Part shown: positions 42,527 to 53,147 of the stretch, piece after piece
How the letters are laid out: each line of letters begins with the position of its first letter
How positions within the stretch are numbered: position 1 is the first letter of the stretch
From: Sycobia sp. Sy_11
Lineage: Eukaryota > Arthropoda > Insecta > Hymenoptera > Epichrysomallidae
Assembly: GCA_018907035.1 (NCBI GenBank)
Contig: JACCIC010000135.1
Location: 248,001-312,000 of the forward strand
Direction of reading: 5' to 3'
DNA length: 64,000 nt
Translations under genes and position numbers: made by a program
Notes under the pieces: model-generated
What the model was told of the DNA's origin: nothing
The model's input: the letters and a program-made list of their open reading frames with translations, nothing else
Database searches by the model: none

Positions 42527-43639
42527 ACAAGAGAGATGCTGGAAACTGGAGTCATAGAGCAATCCATGAGTGGTTGGTCTAGCCCAGTAGTGATGGTACG
42601 TAAAAATAATGGAAAGTATCGGTTTTGTATAGACTTCAAGAAAGTCAACGCAGTCACGAAACCAGATGCTTATCCATTACCTAATATGGAGCAGATACTT
42701 AGGAAATTGCAGTCGGTGAGGTACATCTGAACGCTGGATTTAAGCAGTGCGTACTATCAGATACCGTTTCAGGCTGAATCTCGGCCGATTCACGCTTTTA
42801 CAGTGCCTGGCATGGGATTATTCCAATTCTGAAGAATGCCTTTTGGTCTGTCAAATGCGGGAGCGTCGTTTCAACGACTAATCGATCGTGTAATTGAACC
42901 AGAACTTGAGCCGAATGCTTTCTCTTATCTAGACGATATTATTATCGTCACAGAAACATTCACGCAATACCTGGAATTGATCCAGCGTGTACTCAAGCGA
43001 CTCCAAGAGGCCGGACTCACGATTAACAGAGAGAAGAGTGTTTTTGGCCATACGGAGGTTAAGTACCTCGGCGTATTAGTTAATTATGAAGGATTCCGTC
43101 CAGATCCCGAGAAGATCGACCCGGTGATGCGATACCCGGAACCGTAAAACCTCAAGCAATTGAGACGATTCCTAGGTATGGCGTCGTGGTATAGAAAGTT
43201 TTTAAGAAATTTTGCCACGTTAGCCGAACAACTCACGCGACTTACACGAAAGGACAAATCGATGATCGCTACAGCCCCTGTCCTCCACCGACCAGTGTTC
43301 GAAACGCAATTTACCATCCAGACGGATGCGAGCGACACTGGAGTAGGTGCAGTCTTATTGCAAGAGATTGATGGACAGGAACGAGTGCTGGAGTTTGCGA
43401 TTAGGGCACTATCTCAGGCTGAGAAAAATTACTCAGCCATGGAGAGAGAATTACTAGCAGTCGCGTGGGCAGTAGATAAATTCCGTGCATATTTTGAAGG
43501 ATATCATTTTCGGATCGTAACGGACCATTCCAGTTGGATCCGTACGATGCCGACACCCACAGGATGCCTCGCTCGATGGGCCCTGAAATTGCAGGGATAT
43601 GATTTCGAGGTAGAGCATCGAAAAGGTGCGCTTAACTGA
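42527..43639 (+). pseudogene. Reverse transcriptase and RNase H of Gypsy III
   Basis: The frame is the same as the protease, broken by stops at 42728, 42830, 43145 and 43637 only. RT motifs: VIEQSMSGWSSPVVMVRKNN, YRFCIDFKKVNAVTKPDAYP, TLDLSSAYYQIPF (first Asp), MPFGLSNAGASFQRLIDRV, FSYLDDIIIVTETF (LDD active site), GLTINREKSVFG, VKYLGVLV. RNase H follows: FTIQTDASDTGVGAVLLQEI, EKNYSAMERELLAVAWAVDK and FRIVTDHSSW. The catalytic residues are kept. The single frame over more than 1 kb with stops but no indels is notable. Confidence 0.93.
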
Positions 43640-45349
43640 GTGCCAGATGAGTTGTCTAGGATGGACGAAGTAAGCGAATCCAGGTATGCTGCTGTAACTT
43701 GGGCTGAAGTAACCCAAGACCAATGGTATCTGGACTGGTTGGATAAAGTTCAGAAGAGCCCTAACGACTATCCAAAATGGAAAATAGTCGGAGGGCAACT
43801 CTATTGTTACCGTCCTAACGAAGTTTTAGAAGCCATCATTGGCGACGCAGAAGCCTGGAAAATCGCTATACCAAAAGAAAAACGTAGCGAAGTATTAAGA
43901 GAATGACATAATCTCGCTATAGCAGGCCATCCTGGACGCGAGAAGATATATGCTGGAGTAACTAAATATTATTACTAGCCCAGCTGCTATAAAATGGTCG
44001 AAAAATATGTTAGGAACTGTCTTATATGTCAGCAATGTAAGGACCAGAGATTACCCACTGGTCTAATGGGCCAGAGGCTTTTGGAAAGACCTTGGCAAAT
44101 GGTCGCTGGGGACATTATGGGTCCGTTGACTCGTAGCACAGCCGGCCACGAGTACGTCCTAGTCCTACAAGATCTTTTCACTCATTGGGTAGAGTGTATA
44201 CTGCTTCGTAAAGCCAACGTACTGACGATCCTGAAAGCCTTAAAGGAGCGAATTATCATGAAATTCGGAGCTCCAGAGGTCTTCTTGTCGGATAATGGCA
44301 CGGAGTTTAAAAATAAAACTATAGATGAATATCTCAAAGACGCTTGTATTCATCATTCGTATACTCCGCCATATCATCCACAGGCAAATCCAGTGGAAAG
44401 AGTTAATAGGACTTTAAAAACTCAAATTACGGTGTTTGTGGGGGAAAACCACAATTCTTGGGACGAGAGGTTGATAGAGCTAAACTTCTTACTCAACACC
44501 ACGCCTCATTCTTCCACTGGGTATATTCCAGCCATGCTGAACTTTGGACGGGAGCTGACTCCACCCGGAACGCTTCGCCGTGAGCAAGATTGTGCCACGG
44601 TTGAAAATATTGAAGAAGAAAGCCGACAATCTTGGTTAGCTAAACTGAGACGGCTAGAAGAGCTCCAAAAGTCAGCAAAGGTACGGTCGCGAGAACAACA
44701 TGAATGGCAAGCGACATATTATAATGCTCGTCGTCGTCCTTCGCTATACCAAATAGGAGATAAGGTATGGAAAAGGTACCGTATCTTGTCTTCCGCTGCC
44801 CAAGGCGTATCAGCTAAGTTAGCACCTAAGTATGTGGGTCCGTATGTGATCACGCAGATCAAAGGCCCTAATACGTATAAGTTAGTCGATGATAAGAGTT
44901 GAATAGAAGATTTGGTCCACTTCGAACACCTGTAGCCGTTCGTTAATCAAGAACAAGTCATACCTCAAGCAACTATCGAAGCAACTTCAGGAGAACCTTT
45001 ACCGTCGACTAGCCAAGGACTTCAACCACCGAGGGAAATGTGAAGAAGACGGTCATTAGATAGTCATCGAACTTCATCATTTCCATCGGACGAACGAATT
45101 CCAACTAGCGATAGGACCTCATCAGCGGACGAGAAGCGTGCGGGACTAGCATTGTCCGATAGTTCGCCAGCGGGTGAAGCGTACGACCGAGGGGATCACG
45201 TCGATTGCAGCGTTGCTAACACGAATAAGCGTAAACCTGGTCGCCCTCGGAAAGCTACTAAAGCTGTTCGACGTACTTCTACCGAAGATCTCGACCACCG
45301 AGGGACGGTAGAAATTAGACGACCTCGTGGGAGGCCTAAAAAGGCATAA
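43640..45349 (+). pseudogene. Integrase of Gypsy III with C-terminal AT-hooks
   Basis: Still the same frame. The HHCC finger is IAGHPGREKIYAGVTK with CLICQQC; the core has VAGDIMGPLTRS (Asp), VFLSDNGTEFKN (Asp) and HPQANPVERVNRTLKTQI (Glu). The C-terminal GPY/F module is KLAPKYVGPYVITQIKGPNT. Stops lie at 43904, 43976, 44900, 44933 and 45050. Beyond the last stop, 45152-45349 continues in frame with a Ser/Asp-rich tail and two AT-hook motifs, RKPGRPRKA and RRPRGRPKKA, at the end. AT-hooks bind the minor groove of AT-rich DNA and might affect target choice. Confidence 0.9.
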
Positions 45350-45384
45350 TTGAAAACTGTTTTTTTTTATTTTTATGTTGCAGG
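45350..45384 (+). promoter_or_regulatory. Splice-acceptor-like site before the env-position ORF
   Basis: TTTTTTTTATTTTTATGTTG followed by CAG/GATG lies directly between the end of Pol and the next ATG. The long pyrimidine tract ending in CAG is a good 3' splice site. Retroviral env messages, and those of errantivirus-like Gypsy elements, are made by splicing to such a site. No donor was assigned. Confidence 0.55.
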
Positions 45385-46300
45385 ATGATTGGTCTACTCG
45401 AAAATGGTATCCACGACATCAAGAGTCAAAGAATGATGGTTGATTTTGACCAAGAGGTCGATTTGCTGGGATTATTCGGCATATCGAATGTTTGTGATGG
45501 ACAAGTTGGATCGACCCCGAACCAGGAATTCTCACCGGCTGCTCTACCGGTAGGAGATGTTCCCGTCCCAGTTATGTCTCCAGCTGCAGTGGAACCCCCA
45601 CCGGTTGCTCTACCAATGGAAGATGTTCCCGTTCCAGTGGAAGAAGAAGGGCCGCAGCAACGGAGGAGAGATGTAGTGACGTGGCTACCTTGGTGGACAA
45701 ATTCCAAGGATTAATATTATCCACCATGGAAGTATTTGCTAAAGCCAGGGCCATGGAACGCCAAGTTTTCCAGGCCTGGGATGAGTTGCAAAATATCCCA
45801 GGCGGCCCTGAAGCCACGGACAGATATAAATCGTCCGACAGAAGAAAAGAAGAAATGGTTGCTCTGACTCAATTTCGGGAGGAGTATAGCCAACGTATTC
45901 GCCGCGAGCAGGCGGAACAATTGACGCTGGCAATACGTCCTTACGAACCAACCGAGACTGCCGTTCGTAGGGCTAATGAAGCCATAGAAGAAACAGAACG
46001 GTCGGCCCGGCTAATAAAGGAGGAGCTGGGATGAAAAAGCTGCGAGTCCAGCAACTTCTAGAGGCGAGTAGCTTAGCAGTACGGGTGGAGGCCGGCAACC
46101 ACTTAAAAACGGCCGAAGATAGATACCTACACCTGCATCTACACCTGTACAAAAACCAAAAGGACAGCCGAGTGAGCCGGGGCAAGGTAAGCCCCGGTAT
46201 TGTTATTTCTGTGGATATCCGGGTATTCGAAATCCCAGAACATGCCCGGATGTTCGAAAACATGGAAATACAAAACCCTATTATTATCATTCCAGAGACG
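45385..46300 (+). pseudogene. ORF3 of Gypsy III in the env position; not env-like
   Basis: Three overlapping open stretches: 45385-45714 (MIGLLENGIHDIKSQRM, with a proline/valine-rich repeat PVALPMEDVPVPV), 45681-46034 in another frame (charged helical, MEVFAKARAMERQVFQAWDE, EETERSARLIKEELG), and at 46195-46262 in the first frame again PRYCYFCGYPGIRNPRTCPD with a following His. There is no signal peptide or membrane anchor, so it is not an envelope protein. The combination of proline-rich part, coiled coil and Cys-rich end is more like a second Gag-like or RNA-binding protein. Frame changes indicate decay or frameshifting. Confidence 0.55.
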
Positions 46301-46514
46301 GTAAATCTTAGAATATCGATACTCCCTGGAAAATTTTGTATTTCAAAATTATTTTATATATTTTTATATAAAACCAATAAATTAGTTTTAAAATGCATTC
46401 TTTTTCTCCAAACTCCATACATCCATTCCCTCTACTTATAGGATGAGGACATGTAGCAGTTCCGAAATCCTACTAGTTATTACAACAGAGTCCAGGAGAA
46501 CTGGTAATTTCTGT

Positions 46515-46524
46515 AGAAGGGAGG
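46515..46524 (+). other. Polypurine tract of Gypsy III
   Basis: AGAAGGGAGG directly before the 3' LTR, the primer for plus-strand DNA synthesis. Confidence 0.85.
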
Positions 46525-47933
46525 TGTAACGGGCACCAAGTATAGGTGCTCGTTTTGAACTAGTGAGAAACAGACGGCTGGTTATAGCTGCTGTCGAATT
46601 CTAGTTGGAGGTAAGGGAGTAGGGGAAAAAAGTTAGTTAGTTGATTTTCTAGAGTCAAAGCAAAAGGGAGTTGTCACTGTTCTTTACCATTTGAATTGTT
46701 ACTTGGTTATTCCGAAATATTGAGTTATTTAAAGTTTTATTTTATTGATTTATTGCTGTTGCATCGTTGCCGTTGTTTTGGTTATTGTTTTTGTTGTTGT
46801 TAGTGCTTGGATATTTTTGTTATTGTTGCTCTTACAATTGAGCAATTTTCACTAGCATCAATAAATATAAGAGGAGAGCTAACATCATCGACCGAAGATT
46901 AACGGGTCCACAACGTGAGCTGTCGTTCAAATATATTAGAACATCATCGGGTATATGAAAATTTGATTTGAACTATTGCGTTCTTGCGTGTACTTAAGGA
47001 GATAAATAATCGTGCGGGAATTATTTATCGTTAAAATAAATTCGTCAAACTACATTATATTAGATTTATTTTGATACACGCGAACGTGCATGATATATGG
47101 ATTCATATACGCTAATGAAAAGAATATAGATAGAATAACCGTTCAATTAGCTTGTGTGTATTTATAACAAATTCGAGCGGGAATTGTACACGCACACAAG
47201 CACAGCCGCGAGTGTGATTAGCTTATACGTGTGTGAGTGCGACGGTGTATTCCGCGCGCGCGTATAAGTAGTCGAGAGAGATTCGCGCAACTGTAATATA
47301 GTAAGTTACAGTAGCGACTCCTAGCGCTTGAAGACTGTATTAGGTTAAAATAAAGCGCGCGAAATTTGAATTTCATTAGAATTTAAATTGTATTTATTAT
47401 CGACTAAATCACACTCAATACACTACTAGGGTTGCAGATGTACTTAGGTAATTAAATAACTATTTATAATATCATTTTTAAGTTAATAAATATATTTAAA
47501 TTGTTATAATAAATTATCAATATTTTTCTTATTAAACCAATGAATTCTGATATTGGCGATTCAGAACCCTGCCGCCTCCACGGTGAATCACAGCAGTTGT
47601 TGAATTTAATATTAATAGTTTTAATATTATTTATTATTTAATAATAAACAATTACTGTGATTCTAACTGATAGCCGTGTGATTGAAATTTTTTATTTTAT
47701 CCAATTTCCCTCAAGAATTGAAGAATATTTATAGGACAAGTGGAGGTAAAACAGAACATTCCTATCAATAATTAATTATTTAAACAATTTAATAATTGTT
47801 TATTGTCAAGGTAAGTGAAGCCTTGGTAATCGTAAATAATTAATGATAGGTAAGTCCTATAATTATTGTAACGGCCTACAGAAATAAAAGAAGGTACCAG
47901 AACCGTACCTATACCTAATAGGGCCCCGTTACA
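46525..47933 (+). repeat. 3' LTR of Gypsy III
   Basis: 1409 bases from TGTAACGGGC to CCCCGTTACA, matching the 5' LTR with scattered substitutions and a few small indels (most around 46620-46690). Confidence 0.95.
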
Positions 47934-48205
47934 ATACATATTACATTTATATCTATTGTTTTTTTATTTTGTCTATGATAGTATAATTTCCTCAGGAATT
48001 ATTTTTGGCTTTTCCTTTTCATTTTCGTCTGGAATGCTTGTTATGCTATTACTATGGCTGCTGCAAATGCTACTGCTGCTGCAGTTACGACTCCGACTGC
48101 GGCTACATCTTTGCGATGTAGATGTGATCGCCTTCTGCTCATTTTTTATTTTTTATTTTTTTCTGCTTTTTTTTTTATTTAGCCAGCTCTGTGACATTTG
48201 GAACT
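47934..48205 (-). pseudogene. Candidate second exon of a degraded gene
   Basis: On the minus strand, from about 48205, a lysine-rich stretch is followed by MSRRRSHLHRKDVAAVGVVT and an alanine/valine-rich hydrophobic run (AAAVAFAAAIVIA) ending at a stop. It could be a basic head plus membrane segment of a small protein whose first exon is 48662-48901. The evidence is composition and position only. Confidence 0.25.
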
Positions 48206-48661
48206 GAAAATAAATTATGAAATTAAATGAAATAAATAACAAAATAAATTATAAATTAAAATAAATAATAAATAAAATCAATAAATTAAAATAAATAATA
48301 CATAAAAATAATAATGAAATAAATTGAAATAAAATCAACAAATAAATAGAAAAAAAATCAAAAATAAATAAATTGAGATAATTTACAAAATGAAATATAG
48401 AATGAAATAAATTATGAAATTAAATAAAAATAAATAACAAAATAAATAATAATAAATTAAAATAAATAATAAAAATGAATTAAATAATAAATATAAATAA
48501 TAATGAAATAAATAAGAATAAAATGAAATATATAAATTGAAAGAAATAATGAATGAAATAAAATAAATAACGAAATGATATAAATTGAAATAAATAATGA
48601 AAGAAATATTAACAAAATCAGTACATAAATAATAAATATAAATAAATAAAGCAAATTTTTC
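48206..48661. repeat. Low-complexity (AAATAAAT)n-type tract
   Basis: About 450 bases made almost entirely of AAAT/AATA/TAAAT variants. ORFs across it are artefacts. It could be the intron of the candidate gene on the minus strand. Confidence 0.85.
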
Positions 48662-48901
48662 CTTACACTTAAATGACTCCAGAGATTTCTCGATCTTCAA
48701 GGCGTACTTCAAACACGCCTCTATTGCCTCCAATTTTTCGAGGGATATTTCCATGCTACTTTTATATAGCTGATGCGTTTTCTCCGAGGAGCCGAATAGA
48801 CGATGAATTTTCGACATTGATGTTCACGGCACCTTCTGAGAGACTGGTGGCGTTGTCTTCCCCATGGCCTTGTTGACAATTTTCCCTGCTTCTACTCTCA
48901 T
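48662..48901 (-). pseudogene. Candidate first exon of a degraded two-exon gene
   Basis: The minus strand from ATG 48901 reads MRVEAGKIVNKAMGKTTPPV to a stop, then MSKIHRLFGSSEKTHQLYKS and SMEISLEKLEAIEACLKYAL, KIEKSLESFK, followed by GTAAGG as a possible donor. A second frame over the middle reads GAVNINVENSSSIRLLGENA, so a frameshift near 48775 is likely. Upstream are two CCAAT boxes (complement near 49012 and 49055) and a TTTAAATA box near 48958. This organisation resembles the Maverick promoter region at 27 kb. Function is not recognised. Confidence 0.35.
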
Positions 48902-49640
48902 TTTTGATGATGAAGAAAGTTGCAGGAAGATGACCAAAAGCAGCTTTCCTCCGCAGTATTTAAAGCCATTTCAAAGTAGCAGAGGAAGGAAAAGCATTCT
49001 CTCATTGGTTCAAAAAAATCTCCTCCTTCATTTTCCATAGCTCAAAAAATGTTTTTTCATTGGTTGACTAAGTTTCTAATCTTAGCCTTTCCCTTCCCAA
49101 TCCCTTCCTAAAATTACAAATAATACGAAACTAATATTGCAAAAAATTCATTTCCCATTCCCACTCATCTATCTCGGTTTACATAGACTCTATTTAATCT
49201 CCACACGTTAAAAAATCATGATCAAAAATAAGGTCATTTCGGAGACGATTCAAAAATATCAAAATTACTCTAGTCATCCATTCGGTTTCGTAAGAAATAT
49301 ATTACTAATCATTCTATAGAAATATGTTTACAAAAGCAAATGAGAGATGTTAAAAAGGATTTTTTGCTTTTGGTTTCCTCATAAATCTCTTCCTCCCTAT
49401 AATAATAAACATCTAAACACCTATAATCGTTAGCAGTAAACTGATTATCAAAGTTGTAAAACCGTATACCTGTGTAGCGGGCACGCTCACTGCCCCCCCT
49501 TCACCCGAGAGCGCGCGTGCGATCTTGTATCCATAGAGGGGGGGGGGTCCCTTTGATTTTTCTTTCGAGTGGAAATGGGTCTGTGAATGATGAGTTTTCC
49601 AATACTATATAGCTACAACAAAAGGTCGTTTCCTATAAGC

Positions 49641-50092
49641 CTCGTCGAGTGAAAATATACAAAATAAACTTGTCGAAAACATGCGTAACCAGTATATATA
49701 GAATTTTACACGATATTAAGAGAGTGTATGAAACGTTCTCATCAGGAAAGCAACCTCAATGTCAATTGCATGGTAATAATTTTGTTATTGATTGACCGCA
49801 TATCGTTCATTAGAGTTGCATTCGTGGCGTTCACGGAAATCATATTTCAATAGCCGAAACCAGTAATTTAAGTGCAATAAAAAACTATAAAGATTTCCTA
49901 AGAATCTCGTGGACTGAAAATATACAAAATAAATTTTTCGAAAAAAAGCGTCACCAATATGGACAGAATCTTATACCATATTAAGAGCGTATGTGGAACG
50001 ATTTTACACCTTATGTTCGCAGCACGAAAACAACCTCAATGCCAATGGCATGGCTATAATTTTGTTATTGATGGAACACATATAAGAAAATA
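49641..50092 (+). repeat. Tandem near-duplication, unit about 265 bases
   Basis: GAAAATATACAAAATAAA, CAACCTCAATG, CAATGGCATGG/CAATTGCATGG and TAATTTTGTTATTGAT recur in the same order at 49650-49790 and 49918-50080. The copies are clearly diverged. No coding content was found. Confidence 0.6.
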
Positions 50093-50136
50093 GAAGAAAA
50101 CAAATAAAACAGTACAACTAATAGCTATATGCATAA

Positions 50137-50360
50137 TGGCGCATTTTAAGGCGCACTACCCGCTCCTCCAGGTATTACTCGATTCAAAAGGAACCTTGAG
50201 TAATTCGTCGGTGTGACGTCCGACGGTATACTGGCACAATTTTGAGGAGTGGGAGTGTGCCAGAATGAATGGATACGTTCTGGCACATATTTGCTGTGCC
50301 AGAATGCCTATGTGCAAGTACGCCTATAGTCTACCTACTGCTGTACCAAGTTAGAAACTA
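50137..50360 (-). repeat. Dispersed hairpin-containing repeat, copy 2 (inverted)
   Basis: Reverse complement counterpart of 18735-18970, with TGTGCCAGAA, 12 bases, TTCTGGCACA at 50256-50287 forming a perfect 10-base stem. Confidence 0.7.
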
Positions 50361-50675
50361 GATAGAATCTAGTAAGAAAATCTAGAAATTCAGACGATTT
50401 ATAAGTTATTCTAATTTTGTTTCCTCGATCAAGTGAATAATTTTATGACTCTTTAATATTAATTTATTTAAAATAAAAAATATATTTACGTATTTAGGTA
50501 ACGCATACCATTTATTTAGAATTTATAAATTATTTTCTATATGCATTATTACGTATTACGATTTACAATTAACAATTAATAACTATTAATATATTTTTTA
50601 TAAAATTGTTATTCATTTTAATGTTAAACAGCTCTGTTGAACATATAAATTATTTTATTTCGATAAAAAAAAATT

Positions 50676-50750
50676 CCGACCTCCACTGACTATCAAACCG
50701 ACGACCCTACGATTCGCAAGCTAACGGTTTATTCACTATGCTAAAACGCA
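50676..50750 (-). tRNA. tRNA-like segment (SINE or tRNA pseudogene)
   Basis: The minus strand has TAGCATAGTGAAT resembling a pol III A box, a CTTGCGAAT anticodon-loop-like part, and GGTTTGATAGTC resembling a B box at the right distance. The T stem does not pair well, so it is not a functional tRNA. It could be the head of a tRNA-derived SINE; the following T-rich sequence is compatible with that. Confidence 0.35.
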
Positions 50751-52879
50751 ATATGCGATTACTATACTATACTTTGCATATGACCGTACAGCACTTAAGA
50801 TCAGATAATAAATTTAGAAATACAAGCTAAAGGTATATAGTAAATCAATTTTTTTAATTCTTTCTCATGCTAGAAAGGTATGCGGATTTATATATATATA
50901 TATATATATATAATTATTTACACACACACACACAATGTGCTAGTGCGCACACACGCGTGTGTGTGTATAATATCTCATTTTCGTACTCGTAAGGTCTCGA
51001 TTAGAAGACATCGTTCTATCCAATATTAGAAAAAGTTGAGGAAATCTAACTAGAATCAAATAGAAAGCCTAATCATTTCCTTAATTTTTCTACTTGTAAA
51101 ATGTTGACTATAGAAAACACGTATTTTTTTCTAACATCAATAAAAGATAATTAACTCTGTATAAAATCGAGAAAGTAATAATTAATATAAGACGTTTATT
51201 AGATGGTCGTAGGGAAATCTAACTCGGATCTGGCGAGTTTTACCTACATGAGGAAATCATGTAATACGGACTAGGATCTAGCTTGAACTAGGGATATGTC
51301 GAGTATATTTCTGCATGGGTTATTACATTTTGCAATCGATTAAAAATTATATTCTAATTTAAATGGATGCCATGTAATTAGACCATTGAAAGTATAGAAT
51401 AAATTTACCATTCAATGGTATAAATGTACGAACAGATCGATGCACTTTATTTTTATCATAATCAATCAAACGGAACTAGAATAAACTACGAATTCGGAAA
51501 TTTCAACATAGCCATTACATAGTATAGAAAAAAAATAAGAGAGAAGATATAACTGTCAGTGGTCTGTAGCGTTTAAGCAAATTTACATTTTAGTCAATAA
51601 AAATACGTATAAAAATATGAAAAGGAATATAAATTTCAAGCTTCTGAAATTATTTCAACTTTTGATAGGACCTGTTAGGCAGAAATTTCGATGTTGTATA
51701 TCTTTAGATATTCAAACTTATTGTGCTTCTATTCCTGTTTCGTTTTTTATTATATAAATCTTCATATATATCATATTATTATTATATTATAGTATATTAT
51801 ATATTCATTTATAACGACAATCATATCATATCATCATATCATATCATCATATCATATATCATACACTAATTTATAAAAGCAATACGTGTGTGTGTGTGTT
51901 GTACACGTTAAAAAAATAACTACTGAATTCATGGCTCAGTAATTCAAAATATGTATTTTATATTGTCATCGGAAGCACATAGGCCAGATTTTATATTAAA
52001 AATAATATTACTTTAATCAATAATTTTTGATACATTATAAGCATCGTATTATAATTTGGTATGGATAATAATCAGAGTTCAGCGTCGACTTCGCAGATCG
52101 TACGCGTAATTAATATAAATTAAGTAGTACCGTACGCATGCGTAGCTAATGCTCTTAGCAGTTAGTTTCACCAGCGATCAGATGGTAGCGATTTGAATTA
52201 TATCAAATATTTACTTAAAATAATTAGCTTATACTATTAATACCAGACTAGTTTATTTATATGGCCATATTCAACTTTAGAATTAGTATCCTATGATATG
52301 ATTTTAATTAATATTAGTATTTTTGTTTTTCAGCTGAAACTTTACGAATATTTTAATTTTTCTTATGCGTGAAAAAGTACATACCTACTTTTTTTTAATA
52401 ATAATGAATTGTCAGAAAAAATAGAAGAATGTTCACCTAAAAACATTGATGATTCAAGATAATTAACACTTTTTTATGAGTCCACACGTGGACTAATTTA
52501 TTAAGCTGCATTTCCGTCAAAACTATTTATTTATTATTATTTCTCAGAGTTTTAGATATATTTGTGTAAACTATACATGCTGTTATATATAGGGATGCCC
52601 ATGAATTGCATTTAACCATTTGTTTTAATGATCCATTGTTTTAAGACGTTATTGTATATATTTTTGTCTATATATATTACTGCATTTAGAAAAATATTTT
52701 ATATAAATTTTTTATAAAATACGTGAGGAGATGTATTTAAAATTCTTATTATGCTAAGATACATCAAACTCGTCTAACTATTTTGCTTTTTTTAAAAGTT
52801 ATTTTTTTTGCAGATTTCATATGTTTTTTAAAAAATTATTATTTAATAAATTCAAGGCAAAAATCTACAATACAATAAA

Positions 52880-52883
<4 letters not shown>

Positions 52884-52911
<28 letters not shown>
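52884..52911. repeat. (TA)n microsatellite, target of the Copia insertion
   Basis: TA run ending exactly at the 5' LTR; the run continues at 60678 after the 3' LTR. Confidence 0.9.
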
Positions 52912-52915
<4 letters not shown>

Positions 52916-53138
52916 GGAATGTGCATTTTACCCACAGCTTTGTTACTGTACCAATACACGTGCAATGCAGATGGTGTGCGTGTATACTATTGGCGCTCGG
53001 TGCTCGGAGGCTCCTGTCTTGACCGCTCGTACAGAACAGACGTGTATCGACATCAATAAAGACTTTACGATTTATTTAACTCAATTATTCTTTTTGTTAA
53101 TATTGTTGTTATTCGTATCTTATATCTTCATTCCGACA
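52912..53138 (+). repeat. 5' LTR of Copia element
   Basis: 227 bases. It shares TTTTACCCACA, CCAATACACGT, GTGCGTGTATACT, ACAGACGTGTATCGACATCA and TAAAGACTTTACGATTT with 60423-60677. Confidence 0.9.
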
Positions 53139-53147
53139 GGTTATGGG
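53139..53147 (+). other. Copia primer binding site of half-tRNA type
   Basis: GGTTATGGG follows the LTR at once. It is complementary to the anticodon region (CCCATAACC) of initiator Met tRNA, the internal primer known for Drosophila copia, rather than to a tRNA 3' end. Confidence 0.7.

Larger units (their letters stand above)
37779..47933 (+). mobile_element. Complete Ty3/Gypsy LTR retrotransposon III
   Basis: 10155 bases with matching LTRs of about 1.4 kb, tRNA primer site, Gag, protease, RT, RNase H, integrase, an additional ORF, and a polypurine tract. The 4-base target duplication ATAC is found at 37775-37778 and 47934-47937. LTR identity is about 98 percent by eye, so insertion is fairly recent, yet gag-pol has more than ten in-frame stops. 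The protein order PR-RT-RH-IN places it in Ty3/Gypsy. Confidence 0.95.
48902..52911. other. AT-rich intergenic stretch with small repeats
   Basis: About 4 kb without a supported protein gene. It holds a short GC-rich patch (49480-49560), a tandem near-duplication (49641-49800 and 49905-50092), the inverted copy of the hairpin repeat (50137-50360), a tRNA-like segment (50676-50750), short CA and (TA)n tracts near 50887-50970, an ATCAT tract (51822-51862) and the (TA)n target of the Copia element (52884-52911). Confidence 0.6.

Noticed and set aside
48383..48817. 144-codon ORF on the minus strand as a complete gene
   Set aside because: The second half is translated from AAAT repeats and is hydrophobic only through composition. 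Only the first 50 codons look coding.
51822..51862. ATCAT repeat as a possible CRISPR-like or iteron array
   Set aside because: A simple microsatellite of 5-base units without spacers.
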